DNA of 40,207 nucleotides from an uncultured Clostridia bacterium (GCA_944388795.1 CALXKD010000012.1:1-40207), one strand, 5' to 3'; positions 7,222-17,102 are shown, counted from the stretch's first letter. The notes: generated by a model not told the origin, from the letters alone. Numbers and translations are program-made.

Positions 7222-7790
7222 TATCCATACAAATAATTATAAACATCATAATCTCTTAATATTTTCCTTACATAATTATTGGTTTCTTTATATGGAATAT
7301 TTTCTATATCTGTGCCATCTGCTTGTATAATTTGTTTTTCTATCCAATTATCAACTGTTCCGATTCCTGCATTATACGCAGCTAGTGCCACTTCTACATT
7401 TCCGTATTGTGCTAATAACATAGATAAATATCTCGTTCCTATATGAATATTATTATCAATATCTAATAATTCTTCTTCTATATTTTCAGAATCTATTTCT
7501 ATGTTATTTCTTCTAGCAACATCAATCGCTGTTTCTTCAACAATTTGCATTAAACCAATTGCTGATTTATTAGAAACAGCGTTATTATCAAAGTTGCTTT
7601 CTGCTTTTATAACTGCATAAATTAAATTTTCCTCTACATCATATTCTTCTGCATAGGTTGATATAATTTCACTATATGTTTTGGGATATATCATTTTTAA
7701 TATTTTATCTTTTAATATAAAAACACTAAAAATGATTATGAGAATAATCATTAATATAATGACTGTTTTTTTCCATTTGTTTTTTTTCAA
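7221..7790 (-). CDS. Membrane-anchored lytic transglycosylase (SLT domain)
   Basis: It cleaves the MurNAc-GlcNAc bond of peptidoglycan with 1,6-anhydro product formation. The 189 residues comprise an N-terminal membrane anchor (~8-28) and an extracellular SLT/Slt70-type domain: catalytic Glu in AVIKAESNF (~61-69), SNKSAIGLMQI (~76-86) and the ALAAYNAGIG motif (~134-143), followed by YVRKIL. The start is TTG at 7790, 8 nt after AAAGGAG; no ATG fits. It lies 21 nt downstream of polA. The REP-like copy C touches its stop codon. Confidence 0.92.
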   Translation of the reverse strand: MKKNKWKKTVIILMIILIIIFSVFILKDKILKMIYPKTYSEIISTYAEEYDVEENLIYAVIKAESNFDNNAVSNKSAIGLMQIVEETAIDVARRNNIEIDSENIEEELLDIDNNIHIGTRYLSMLLAQYGNVEVALAAYNAGIGTVDNWIEKQIIQADGTDIENIPYKETNNYVRKILRDYDVYNYLYG

Positions 7791-7811
7791 AATATTCTCT
7801 CCTTTAAATCA

Positions 7812-10514
7812 TTATTTACAATCATACCAATTTTTTGCCTCTGATATTTCTGCCACAAGTGGTATGGATAATTTTATTGCTGATTCCATCTCCCTTTTCA
7901 TAATTTCCTTTACTTCTTCTTTTTCTCCTTCTGGAGTTTCAATCATCATTTCATCATGTACTTGTAAAATGATTTTTGCTTTTAATCCCCTTTTTTTCAA
8001 TTCTTTACTTACATTTATCATAGCTATTTTCATAATATCAGCCGCTGTTCCTTGAATTGGTGTATTCATTGCTACTCTATTTCCAAATTGTCTTACCATA
8101 TAATTTTTAGAATTCAATTCTGGAACATATCTTCTTCTATGGAATAATGTTTCCACATATCCTTTTTCTTTGGTCTTTTCAATAATATTCTCCATAAATT
8201 CTTTTATTCCTGCATATTGTGTTAAATATTCATCAATATATTGTTTTGCTCTTTTTCTAGAAATTCCTAATTGCTCTGCTAACCCAAAGTCACTAATTCC
8301 ATATACAATTCCAAAATTTACAGCTTTCGCATTACTTCTTTGTTCCTTAGTCACCTCTTCTATCGGTGTTTTAAATACTTTAGATGCTGCTTGTTTATGA
8401 ATATCCTCATTATGATTAAATGCTTCTATCATGTGCTTATCTTGAGAAATATGTGCTAACACTCTTAGTTCTATTTGAGAATAATCTGCATCAATATATA
8501 TCTTCCCCTCTTCTGGCTTAAATACTTTTCTGACTCTTTTTCCTAATTCAAATCTAGTAGGAATATTTTGCAAATTGGGCTCTGTTGAACTAATTCTTCC
8601 TGTAGCTGTTATGGTTTGATGAAAAAAGGAATGAATTCTTTTGGTTTTCGGATTAATAAATGGTTTTAATCCTTCTACATAAGTTGAATTTAATTTCATT
8701 AATTGTCTATATTCTAATATCTTTCCAATAATCGGATCTTCTCTTTTTAGTTTTTCTAACACGTCTACATCTGTAGAATATCCATTTTTTGTCTTTTTAA
8801 TAACTGGTAATTTCATTTTTTCAAAAAGAATTTCTCCTAGTTGCTTTGTAGAATTAATATTAAATTCTTCTCCTGCCATTTCATGAATTACCTTTGTTAA
8901 AACTTCAATTTGTGAAGTTAATTCTTCTCCAAAAGCATTTAATTCTTGTTCATCTACATACATACCATTCCATTGCATATTAGATAAAACTTCTACTGTT
9001 GGCATATCAATATTGGTATATAATTCCAAACTATTGGTTTCTTTCAATTTTTGTAAAATAATCGTATTTATTTTTTCTATGATATATACATATAATGTAT
9101 ATTTTTCTGAAGCCTTCTGATTATCTTCCGCAGAAGTTTCTTCAAATAAAGTCATTTGTTTTTGATTATCTTCTTCTCCTATATATTCCTCTATATCCAA
9201 TTCTAAATATTGCATTGCTAAATTTTTAAGGTCTAATTTATTATTAGTTGGATTTAAGATATATGCCCCCACAGATATATCATTCTCAATTCCTTCTAAT
9301 GTTATCCCTACTTGCTTTAATAATATATATACTTTAGTTAAATTAATCCCTGTCTTTTTTATTTCTGTATCCTCAAATATATCTTTAAACTTTACGATTT
9401 CATTTTCATTTAGCTTTATATAATATGCTTCTTGCTTTTCTTTATGATATATACTGATTCCTGTAATTCTTTCCTTTATAATATTTTCAGGTAGCTCATC
9501 CTTTTCAGTTTGCAAATAAAATATCATATTTTTTTGTTCTTTTATGATATCCATAACTTCTTCTATGTTTTTTTGGACAGTGGTAAATTCCACTGTGTAT
9601 CTTCCTTCTTCCTCATTACCTTTTTCACCAGTTAATCCAAATCGTTCTATATATCGATTGAAATTTAATTCTTTAAATAATTTTAATACCTTTTCTTTAT
9701 CCCATTCTTCTACTTTAAATTGTTCTAATGTATCTTCTATAGGCACTTCTAAATTGATAGTTCCTAATGTCTTGGATAATTCTGCCAATTCCTTATTATC
9801 TTTAATTTTTTCCCTTTGCTTTCCTTTTAAATCATCCTCATTTTTTTCGATTTTGTCATATAAATTATCAATAGATCCATATTTTTGAATTAATGATAAT
9901 GCTGTTTTTTCTCCAATTCCAGGAACACCTGGTATATTATCTGATGTATCTCCTTGCAACCCTTTTACCTCTATTAATTGTTTTGGCTCTATTCCATAAG
10001 TTTCTAATATCTTATTTCTATCAAATAAATCTGTTTCTGTTTTTCCACCTTTTGTTCTAGGAATTCGAATCGTTACTTGATCTGTTGCCAATTGAAACGT
10101 ATCTCTATCCCCTGATAATATAGTCACATGAAGCCCTTGCTTTTCACCATATCTAGAAAGTGTCCCCAAAACATCATCTGCTTCATATCCTTCTTTTTCT
10201 ACAATATCAATATTCATAGCTCTTAATATTTCTTTAATTAATGGCATTTGTTCTGCTAATTCATCTGGCATTCCCTTTCGATTTGCTTTGTATCCCTCAT
10301 ATAGTTTATGTCTTGCAGTTGGTGCTTTTAAATCAAATGCCACTGCCATATATTTTGGTTTTGTATCTTCGATTAATTTAAATAAAATAGCTAAAAAGCC
10401 ATATACTGCATTAGTATATTTTCCATCCTTTGTTGTTAACATTTTACTTCCCATAATCCCATAAAAAGCTCTATTCATAATGCTATTTCCATCTATTAAA
10501 ACAAAATTATCCAT
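7812..10514 (-). CDS. polA: DNA polymerase I
   Basis: PolA fills gaps and removes RNA primers. The 900 residues have an N-terminal 5'-nuclease domain (~1-300; FVLIDGNSIMNRAFY, GDRDTFQLA, GDTSDNIPGVPGIGEKTA), a central 3'-5' exonuclease-like domain (~310-480) and a C-terminal polymerase domain (motif A DADYSQIELRVLAHIS, the O-helix region RSNAKAVNFGIVYG, motif C QVHDEMM). In the central domain the expected FDTET metal motif is replaced by IFYLQTEKD, so proofreading is probably absent, as in Bacillus PolA. ATG 10514 follows AAAGGAGGAAACC. A 24-bp perfect palindrome sits directly upstream of this ribosome-binding site. Confidence 0.97.
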   Translation of the reverse strand: MDNFVLIDGNSIMNRAFYGIMGSKMLTTKDGKYTNAVYGFLAILFKLIEDTKPKYMAVAFDLKAPTARHKLYEGYKANRKGMPDELAEQMPLIKEILRAMNIDIVEKEGYEADDVLGTLSRYGEKQGLHVTILSGDRDTFQLATDQVTIRIPRTKGGKTETDLFDRNKILETYGIEPKQLIEVKGLQGDTSDNIPGVPGIGEKTALSLIQKYGSIDNLYDKIEKNEDDLKGKQREKIKDNKELAELSKTLGTINLEVPIEDTLEQFKVEEWDKEKVLKLFKELNFNRYIERFGLTGEKGNEEEGRYTVEFTTVQKNIEEVMDIIKEQKNMIFYLQTEKDELPENIIKERITGISIYHKEKQEAYYIKLNENEIVKFKDIFEDTEIKKTGINLTKVYILLKQVGITLEGIENDISVGAYILNPTNNKLDLKNLAMQYLELDIEEYIGEEDNQKQMTLFEETSAEDNQKASEKYTLYVYIIEKINTIILQKLKETNSLELYTNIDMPTVEVLSNMQWNGMYVDEQELNAFGEELTSQIEVLTKVIHEMAGEEFNINSTKQLGEILFEKMKLPVIKKTKNGYSTDVDVLEKLKREDPIIGKILEYRQLMKLNSTYVEGLKPFINPKTKRIHSFFHQTITATGRISSTEPNLQNIPTRFELGKRVRKVFKPEEGKIYIDADYSQIELRVLAHISQDKHMIEAFNHNEDIHKQAASKVFKTPIEEVTKEQRSNAKAVNFGIVYGISDFGLAEQLGISRKRAKQYIDEYLTQYAGIKEFMENIIEKTKEKGYVETLFHRRRYVPELNSKNYMVRQFGNRVAMNTPIQGTAADIMKIAMINVSKELKKRGLKAKIILQVHDEMMIETPEGEKEEVKEIMKREMESAIKLSIPLVAEISEAKNWYDCK

Positions 10515-10530
10515 GGTTTCCTCCTTTAAA

Positions 10531-10554
10531 AAATTAAAGACATGTCTTTAATTT
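10531..10554. promoter_or_regulatory. 24-bp perfect palindrome immediately 5' of the polA ribosome-binding site
   Basis: The half-site AAATTAAAGACA (10531-10542) is followed by its exact reverse complement (10543-10554). It lies 2 nt from the polA AAAGGAGG site (10521-10528 on the plus strand). It could be a dimeric operator or, in RNA, a loopless hairpin affecting ribosome access. I see no known regulator consensus. Confidence 0.6.
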
Positions 10555-10691
10555 CTATCCTACTATATCATAATTAGCCTCCTTTTTCCATAATAAAATT
10601 TAATTTATTAGATTTATTTATCATTCGGCTTTAAACGATACTATTATAAGACTTTTATCAAACTCTCTTTTTTATTTAAAATCTTTACAAT

Positions 10692-10726
10692 AAATATCCC
10701 CTAGTTGCTTAAACTAGAGGATATTT
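10692..10726 (-). terminator. Hairpin after the GT-C glycosyltransferase gene
   Basis: AAATATCC (10692-10699) pairs with GGATATTT (10719-10726) and CTAGTT (10701-10706) with AACTAG (10712-10717), with one mismatch between them and a 5-nt loop. The following tract on the minus strand is only TTATTG, so termination may be inefficient. Confidence 0.6.
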
Positions 10727-10736
10727 GTTCATATTA

Positions 10737-12194
10737 TTATTTTACATAATTTTCAATTTTTCCTTTTAATCGATAATTACTTCTAAACCACAAACATATA
10801 GCTACACCTAACAACATAACAAATGTAAAAGGTGTTCCATTTCTCCAGCCTTCTCCATTTATTAGAAAAACGGTATTAGCAAATTGACTAATTAGCGAAA
10901 TCTGTATCATCAATTTCATCGTATCTTTTTTTAGCCACATCATTAATGGGAATAGCCACATAATATACCATGTTTGAAAATTAGTAATTAGTAAAAACAA
11001 AAATGCAACTAAAAAATATTCTACCTTTCTCATTTCTTCTCTAAACCTAATTTGCTTTTTATATAATAATGTTACACAAGTAAAGAAATATATAATAATA
11101 AAGGAAATTAGAAATACTCTATTTATATCTGAAACCAAATCTGGTATATTAAAATATTCCATTAACAAAATGTAAAAGTTTTTAGCAAATTTTTCTTGTT
11201 GTGTAAAAATTCCATTTAAGACTTGTATATCTTGTATATACAAGATATATGGAATTACCATTATCACTAAAAATACTATCCCATATAATATACAGTTTCT
11301 TAATCTTTCTGTTGGTTTTTTATCTCTAAAATAATAGATAATGATAAATGGTAATAATAATATTGCAAAATATTTTATAGCTGTAGCCAATGCTAAAAAT
11401 ACGATGCTAACAATTAATTTTTTCTTCTTTAATAAGAAATATAGAGAAGCTAATATAAATGCAACAACATATATATCATTATGTACATTGGCAATTCCCT
11501 CTATAAACATATACGGATTTAATCCATATAATAAGACAAATATCTTTTTTCCTGTTAGCTTATATATCACATAACAATTTAATATATGTATCAACATATT
11601 GAAGATTTTAAATACAAAAAGTGCTACATCTATATTTCCAAATGTTATTCCAGAAACAATTTTACAAATCAGTGTCCATATAGGTCCATATACCACGGTT
11701 GTATTTCCCCAATCATTTTCATATCCCTTTGCTAAAACCGTATCCTGCTCTAAATATTGACTGTTATCTCCATTTTCAACAAAATCTTTTATTGTTACAT
11801 AATATGGATTTTGCCCATATTTGCTATCTATTCTTCCTACACCTAAATAATAAAACACATCTGAACTAAGAAATGGTAAAACCATTACAAAGATTAATGA
11901 GATAACTGCTATATATATACATATTTCTTTAATATTCTTAAATAATTTCTCCCTATTTTTTATTATAAAAACATATGCAATTGTTAATAGCACTAATATA
12001 GCAATATAAAAAATTGCCTGTTCTACTCTATCATCCTCATTTAAACAAAATTTAAAATACTCATTAAACTGTAAAACCGTTCCATTTTGCACCATATATC
12101 TTAATGAGGGTATTGCAAACATAATCGATAAGATTACAAATATTGTTAATATGATTTTTTTATTCTCAAAAAATGTTTGTATTTTTTCTTTCAT
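10737..12194 (-). CDS. Polytopic GT-C glycosyltransferase (polyprenyl-phosphomannose-dependent type)
   Basis: This is a 485-residue integral membrane protein with about 11-12 hydrophobic segments. The loop after the early segments reads FLSSDVFYYLGVGRI...YGQNPYY, which resembles the GT-C catalytic loop of DUF2029/GT87 and MptB-like mannosyltransferases that use polyprenyl-phosphate sugars. YGPIW, GLNPYMFIEGIANVHNDIY and ATAIKYFAILLLPF are also typical of that group. It would act on the outer face of the membrane on a surface glycan or glycolipid; donor and acceptor cannot be read from sequence. ATG 12194 follows AAAAGGAGAATAAATCG. Confidence 0.65.
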   Translation of the reverse strand: MKEKIQTFFENKKIILTIFVILSIMFAIPSLRYMVQNGTVLQFNEYFKFCLNEDDRVEQAIFYIAILVLLTIAYVFIIKNREKLFKNIKEICIYIAVISLIFVMVLPFLSSDVFYYLGVGRIDSKYGQNPYYVTIKDFVENGDNSQYLEQDTVLAKGYENDWGNTTVVYGPIWTLICKIVSGITFGNIDVALFVFKIFNMLIHILNCYVIYKLTGKKIFVLLYGLNPYMFIEGIANVHNDIYVVAFILASLYFLLKKKKLIVSIVFLALATAIKYFAILLLPFIIIYYFRDKKPTERLRNCILYGIVFLVIMVIPYILYIQDIQVLNGIFTQQEKFAKNFYILLMEYFNIPDLVSDINRVFLISFIIIYFFTCVTLLYKKQIRFREEMRKVEYFLVAFLFLLITNFQTWYIMWLFPLMMWLKKDTMKLMIQISLISQFANTVFLINGEGWRNGTPFTFVMLLGVAICLWFRSNYRLKGKIENYVK

Positions 12195-12487
12195 CGATTT
12201 ATTCTCCTTTTATTCATTTAAATTTATAAAAGTTTCTGTAATTTTCTTATTTATTATTCATCTTCATCTTATCCTTCTCAATCTTTTTACTATATCTATC
12301 CTCTTCTGCAATATTCATATTTAACCGCACATTTTATGTACTCTGACATTCTCCTTAAAGTTCTTGATATTACTACATTTCGATTCTATTATATAGTTTC
12401 AAAGCCACATATTTAAACATATTTCAAAAGTTCATGTTTTTCTTCATATATAAAGTTTTATCCGTTTTTGCGGTTATAATAATTTTT
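12195..12487. other. 293-nt intergenic stretch with possible micro-ORFs
   Basis: No gene can be supported here. On the minus strand a TATAAT-like -10 (near 12390) precedes a 17-codon ORF starting MSEYIKCAVKYEYC, but its AAGGAG is only 1-2 nt from the ATG. An overlapping 23-codon ORF (MNIAEEDRYSKKIEKDK...) lacks a ribosome-binding site. Both could be relics of a decayed gene between the nuclease gene and the GT-C gene. Confidence 0.35.
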
Positions 12488-13498
12488 CTATTCTTTATTA
12501 TTATTTTCTTCTACAATATCATTAATTTCTTTAAGTTTTTCTTCTAATATCTTTTTATCAATTAACTTTAAAGTATATTGAGAAACCATAGTAGGTGACA
12601 TACTCCTACTCATTGCATATTCAACCACTTGCTCATCTTTACTTGCGCATAATATTACTCCAACACTTGGATTTTCATTTTCTTTTTTCTCTTGTCGATC
12701 CAATGTTTCTAAATAAAAATCCATTTTTGAAATAAATTCAGGACGAAATTTATCTATTTTTAATTCAAATGCTACTAAGCAACTTAATGCTCTATTATAA
12801 AATAGTAAATCAATATAAAAATCTTCATTTCCAACTTGTACTCTATATTCTTCACCAACATAGGTAAAATCTTTTCCAATTTCCAATATAAAATCTTTCA
12901 TGTTAGAAATTATCGCTTTTTTCAAATCCTTTTCTGAATATCGGTTTGGCAAGTCTAAAAATTCTAGACTATATGTGTCTAATATTCTCGTGTTAGGATA
13001 ATCTTCATCACCTTTAACTTTTGCTAAACTTTCATTTGCTTTACCATCTGAAAGCATATATCTTTGGTAATATCCACTTCCAATCTGTCTATCAAGTTCT
13101 CTTTTAGAATAATTGTTTTTAATACACATTTTTATATAGAATTCTTTTTCTTCCATTGTTTTTGTAGCACCTAATATTAAAATATTATTAGTCCAACTAA
13201 TTTGTCTCACCAGTGGAGCGACAATTTCATTATCTTTATATGTTTCATAAAATTGTTTCATTCTATAAATACCGGCTCGATTAAATCCTTTCATAGTTGG
13301 GTATTCTCTTTTCATAAATTCCGCTAATTTGTCTACGATTTTATCTCCCCAATTGTTATCATTAACTTTTTCACTGATATACTTTCCAAAATCCCAATAT
13401 AAAGAAATAAGTTCTTCATTTACTTTTTTATATGCATTATTTCTTCTTGTTTCTATAATATTAATAATTTCAGAAAAATTTAATTCTAAATCATTCAT
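12488..13498 (-). CDS. YhcG-type PDDEXK nuclease family protein (DUF1016)
   Basis: The 336-residue protein matches the DUF1016/YhcG family. The N-terminal winged-helix-like half (~1-160) has SLYWDFGKYISEK, GFNRAGIYRMKQFY and LVRQISWTNN. The C-terminal PDDEXK half (~190-310) has DFTYVGEEYRVQVGNEDFYIDLLFYNR followed by LVAFELKI, giving the D...ExK catalytic pattern. The family is scattered and accessory, often near restriction-modification or mobile genes; its substrate is uncertain. Here it lies at the end of the run of genes from the Alg14 homologue, with an unknown 74-aa ORF just upstream. No restriction partner is present. Confidence 0.85.
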   Translation of the reverse strand: MNDLELNFSEIINIIETRRNNAYKKVNEELISLYWDFGKYISEKVNDNNWGDKIVDKLAEFMKREYPTMKGFNRAGIYRMKQFYETYKDNEIVAPLVRQISWTNNILILGATKTMEEKEFYIKMCIKNNYSKRELDRQIGSGYYQRYMLSDGKANESLAKVKGDEDYPNTRILDTYSLEFLDLPNRYSEKDLKKAIISNMKDFILEIGKDFTYVGEEYRVQVGNEDFYIDLLFYNRALSCLVAFELKIDKFRPEFISKMDFYLETLDRQEKKENENPSVGVILCASKDEQVVEYAMSRSMSPTMVSQYTLKLIDKKILEEKLKEINDIVEENNNKE

Positions 13499-13519
13499 AA
13501 AATATTTCCTTTCCTAAAT

Positions 13520-13744
13520 TTATTTATTAATAATTTCTTTTAAAAGCCCCCATTTCCAAATATACCCTAAGTCACTTTCTTTATTTATTCGTCCGCTATA
13601 TATTCCTATTGGTTTTGTAATTGAACTTCCATATATTGAAAAACTATTATTAGTTCTTATCATTCCATTATTACTATAATAAATTACTGGCGAACTTAAA
13701 TATTCATTAGTTTGATTATTTCTACCAGTAACATATAATTTCAT
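13520..13744 (-). CDS. Small hypothetical protein (possible remnant)
   Basis: This is a 74-residue ORF that I do not recognise. It is Asn/Ser/Tyr-rich, with no signal peptide or membrane segment and a short basic-aromatic C-terminus (YIWKWGLLKE). No convincing Shine-Dalgarno precedes the ATG at 13744 (upstream reads AAGAAAAGTGTGTA). It is on the same strand between queH and the YhcG-type gene and could be part of an accessory insertion with it, or a fragment. Confidence 0.4.
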   Translation of the reverse strand: MKLYVTGRNNQTNEYLSSPVIYYSNNGMIRTNNSFSIYGSSITKPIGIYSGRINKESDLGYIWKWGLLKEIINK

Positions 13745-13786
13745 TACACACTTTTCTTATTCTTTAAATCACTTATGGCTGTGAGC

Positions 13787-14329
13787 CTATTTTCTTTTTG
13801 TATGTAAATACCTATCTTCCTCTGAAAAAATACATCCACAATATTTTTGCATATATAATCCTAATTCTCTAGCTTTTGCTTGTCCTTCTCTAAATCCTAC
13901 TCTAAAATCTCTATATAAGAATTCTATATTATATTTCTTTGCCATCTGATTAGCCACTTCTATTAATGCCTCGTGATTTTGATATGGACTTACTAGTAAA
14001 GTTGTAGAAAAATGTGTATATCCATTTTCCTTTGCATATTTTGCTGTTTGTTCTAATCTAACTGGATAACAGTATTCTTTACATCTAGTTTGTAAATTGT
14101 TTATTACATTTCTACAAAAATCATCCAAGCCATAATTCTCCTCAAATATAGCTTCTACATGAATATCTTTTGTATATTCCTTTAAACAATCTCTTCTTGC
14201 TTTATATTCCATATATGGATGTATATTGGGATTAAACCAATATACAGTTGGCTCTATATCTTCTTTTCTTAATGTATCTATACAATATACACTACATGGT
14301 GCACAACAAGTATGTAATAATAATTTCAT
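13787..14329 (-). CDS. queH: Epoxyqueuosine reductase QueH
   Basis: QueH reduces epoxyqueuosine in tRNA to queuosine and is the non-cobalamin alternative to QueG. The 180 residues carry the DUF208 cysteine pairs: HTCCAPC (residues 6-12), TRCKEYCYPVR (~82-92), and the C-terminal KYCGCIFSEEDRY (~163-175), plus FSTTLLVSPYQNHE. Cys and Asp ligands for the metal-FeS site are all present. It lies 15 nt downstream of the 568-aa membrane protein. No other queuosine gene is in the window. Confidence 0.95.
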   Translation of the reverse strand: MKLLLHTCCAPCSVYCIDTLRKEDIEPTVYWFNPNIHPYMEYKARRDCLKEYTKDIHVEAIFEENYGLDDFCRNVINNLQTRCKEYCYPVRLEQTAKYAKENGYTHFSTTLLVSPYQNHEALIEVANQMAKKYNIEFLYRDFRVGFREGQAKARELGLYMQKYCGCIFSEEDRYLHTKRK

Positions 14330-14344
14330 ATCTATCTTCTCCCT

Positions 14345-16051
14345 TTATTTTTCTTTTAATTTATAAATATATACATCATCAAACTCTTCTATTTTTTCAC
14401 ATGTCACTTCTTTATGATAATGTTCTTTGATGGATTGGATTATATAGTCACGATAATACATATCCATCCATTTCATATTTCTATCAATTAAATACACATT
14501 ATCTTTTAATAAGTCTAAAAAAGTGCCCTCTAAATGATATCTCTCTTTAAAATCATAATAATTCTTAGAAAATATATCCCATCCTCCCATAACTCTTAAA
14601 TTGGAAAAAGCTGCCTGTGGTGGCATCTCATATACAGAATACACCAAATATCGACATTGCATTGAAGGAGATGTATATAGATACACATTTTCTTTATGAG
14701 AATTTGTATATTGAATTAAGTTTCTATAATTCTTATAGTTATTTCTGTCATACCCCTTATGATAGAAGCTACCAGAAAATATACTGCTTCCTACTAAAAG
14801 TAGAACACAGATTATCTTTAAAAATATATATCTTTTTGTTGTCTTTTTTTTAGAATATATTATCAAATACAGCATCATTGCGCTTCCTAATATATATTCT
14901 GGAATTACGACTCTTAATATATTTCTATTTAAAATAATAAATATTACATTAACACATATCGTTACTAAAAATAAAGCAATTATATATCCTCTTTGATTCC
15001 TATTTGTAATTATAGCAGTAACTGTTACTACTAAGAATAAAATTGTAATACATAAGTTCTCTTCTATCATTTGCTTCTTTAAACATTCCAGTATATTTTC
15101 CACATCTGTGTTTAAACGATAATATTTATTTTTGCTTTCTTTGTAATCTAAGATTTTTTGTAAATTTTCTTTGCTATATATATTTTCATCTCCATAATTA
15201 TAGGTATAAAATAAGTAATAATCATTTTTCGACCAACCAATTTCATCAAATATTTCTTTATTACTTTCATAATCTGTAAATGATAAATCTTGTAAAGTCA
15301 CTCTTACATCATTATATTCCATATATTCTTTATATACATCATTGGTATGATACACTAAATAGTTACTACCATATACCAATATCGTAATTCCTACCAATAT
15401 CAAATATTGTTTTAATATATTTCGTAGTTTTTCCTTTGATATTGCGTTTTTTATTTTCAAAATACACTGATACCCTAAATATATTGCAAAAAAAGGAACA
15501 ACAATTAATAAAGATTGCATCCTTATCATAATCCCAATTGTAAATAATACGAAATATAAGATTTTATATTTTTTACTTTTTTCTTCTTGCTCTATTCCAT
15601 TCATTATCATAAAAAATGAAGTTGCTATTAAAAGTGCTGCAACTGAAGTATATTGAATTAATTGCAATAAGGTTGCATAAAATACACTTGCGAATAAGAT
15701 ATAGAGTATATATGAGAATTTATTTTCATCTTTCTTTAAGAGAATATTTCCTATTATCGTAAAACAAATAAATTGCATACTAAGTAAGAAAATAGTATGC
15801 CAATTTATCATTGGTAATATTTTAAAAAATCCCCCTATTACAAAACATATCAGTGGATATATATAAATTCCATAAATCGTATATGTCCCATCTAAGCCAG
15901 AATATAAATTGTAAATAATAAAATCATCCACTTCTTCATATTTAATAGAAAATACAATATTAGCAATTATAAAAATAATGACATTTATGAAAATAACTCT
16001 CATGATTCTAGCATTTGTTAGTCCATTTATTCTTTTTAGAATCGATTTCAT
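14345..16051 (-). CDS. Large polytopic membrane protein, probable GT-C-like glycosyltransferase
   Basis: The 568 residues contain about 11-12 hydrophobic helices in the first ~430 residues, then a soluble C-terminal domain (~440-568) beginning after FSGSFYHKGYDRNNYKNYRN. An acidic motif KYEEVDDFIIYNLYSG follows the first helix, as in GT-C/PMT-like transferases where the first loop carries the catalytic acid. No closer family assignment is possible by eye. It lies between ruvB (22 nt) and queH (15 nt); together with the LTA-synthase-like and Alg13/14-like genes it suggests surface-glycan work, which is inference. Confidence 0.6.
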   Translation of the reverse strand: MKSILKRINGLTNARIMRVIFINVIIFIIANIVFSIKYEEVDDFIIYNLYSGLDGTYTIYGIYIYPLICFVIGGFFKILPMINWHTIFLLSMQFICFTIIGNILLKKDENKFSYILYILFASVFYATLLQLIQYTSVAALLIATSFFMIMNGIEQEEKSKKYKILYFVLFTIGIMIRMQSLLIVVPFFAIYLGYQCILKIKNAISKEKLRNILKQYLILVGITILVYGSNYLVYHTNDVYKEYMEYNDVRVTLQDLSFTDYESNKEIFDEIGWSKNDYYLFYTYNYGDENIYSKENLQKILDYKESKNKYYRLNTDVENILECLKKQMIEENLCITILFLVVTVTAIITNRNQRGYIIALFLVTICVNVIFIILNRNILRVVIPEYILGSAMMLYLIIYSKKKTTKRYIFLKIICVLLLVGSSIFSGSFYHKGYDRNNYKNYRNLIQYTNSHKENVYLYTSPSMQCRYLVYSVYEMPPQAAFSNLRVMGGWDIFSKNYYDFKERYHLEGTFLDLLKDNVYLIDRNMKWMDMYYRDYIIQSIKEHYHKEVTCEKIEEFDDVYIYKLKEK

Positions 16052-16073
16052 AATATATTAATTTAATCCCCTT

Positions 16074-17084
16074 TTAAATACTTTCTTGATATGGATACCC
16101 TAAATGTTTATACGCCGGTGGTAATACAATTCTGCCTCTTAATGTTCTTGCAATAAATCCAATTTGAATTAAATATGGTTCATAAACATCTTCTATCGTA
16201 TCTACTTCTTCACCAACTGTTGCAGCTAAAGCTTCTATTCCAACTGGTCTACCTGCATATTGCACAATCATGGTATCTAATATTTTTCTATCAATTTCAT
16301 CTAATCCCAATTCGTCTATTTCTAGTTTATTTAAAGCATGTTTTGTTATTTTTAATGTAATATCCCCATCTCCTAGTACTGCTGCATAATCTCTTACTCT
16401 TTTTAATAATCGATTGGCTATTCTAGGCGTTCCTCTGGATCTTCTTGCAATTTCAACAGCCGCCTCTTCCTCTATTTTGACATTTAATATTCCAGCAGAC
16501 CTCTTAACAATTTTTGTCAAATCTTCTACAGAATATAATTCTAATCTATGAACAATTCCAAATCTGTCTCTCAATGGGGTTGTAAGAGAGCCAGCCTTTG
16601 TTGTTGCACCAATTAATGTGAATTTAGGTAAATCTAATCGAATTGACCTAGCACTTGGTCCCTTTCCTATAATAATATCTAATGTATAATCTTCTAAAGC
16701 TGGATATAAGATTTCTTCAACACTTTTACTCAATCTATGAATTTCATCTATAAATAACACATCAAATTCAGACAAGTTTGTAAGCAAAGCTGCTAAATCT
16801 CCTGGTTTTTCTATTGCTGGTCCAGAAGTAATTTTTATATTTGAATTCATTTCATTGGAAATAATATTGGATAATGTTGTTTTTCCAAGCCCTGGTGGTC
16901 CATATAAAAGGACATGATCTAGTGGTTCTCCCCTTTTCTTTGCCGCTTCTATATAGATTTTCATATTTTCCTTTATTTTATCTTGTCCGATATATTCCTC
17001 TAATGTTTTAGGTCTTAGCGAATTTTCTAGTCTTTCCTCACCACTATTTTCTAGTTCAGGACTAATAATTCTATCCTCTTCCAT
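16074..17084 (-). CDS. ruvB: Holliday junction branch-migration ATPase RuvB
   Basis: RuvB is the hexameric motor that, with RuvA, drives branch migration. The 336 residues have the conserved N-terminus [18 protein letters not shown], Walker [11 protein letters not shown] (~65-74), Walker [11 protein letters not shown], sensor 1 [19 protein letters not shown], the arginine-finger region, and the C-terminal winged helix ([16 protein letters not shown]...[10 protein letters not shown]). It is 18 nt downstream of the LTA-synthase-like gene. ruvA and ruvC are not adjacent, so they must lie elsewhere. Confidence 0.97.
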   Translation of the reverse strand: MEEDRIISPELENSGEERLENSLRPKTLEEYIGQDKIKENMKIYIEAAKKRGEPLDHVLLYGPPGLGKTTLSNIISNEMNSNIKITSGPAIEKPGDLAALLTNLSEFDVLFIDEIHRLSKSVEEILYPALEDYTLDIIIGKGPSARSIRLDLPKFTLIGATTKAGSLTTPLRDRFGIVHRLELYSVEDLTKIVKRSAGILNVKIEEEAAVEIARRSRGTPRIANRLLKRVRDYAAVLGDGDITLKITKHALNKLEIDELGLDEIDRKILDTMIVQYAGRPVGIEALAATVGEEVDTIEDVYEPYLIQIGFIARTLRGRIVLPPAYKHLGYPYQESI

Positions 17085-17102
17085 ATTTTTCCACCTCTTT
17101 CT

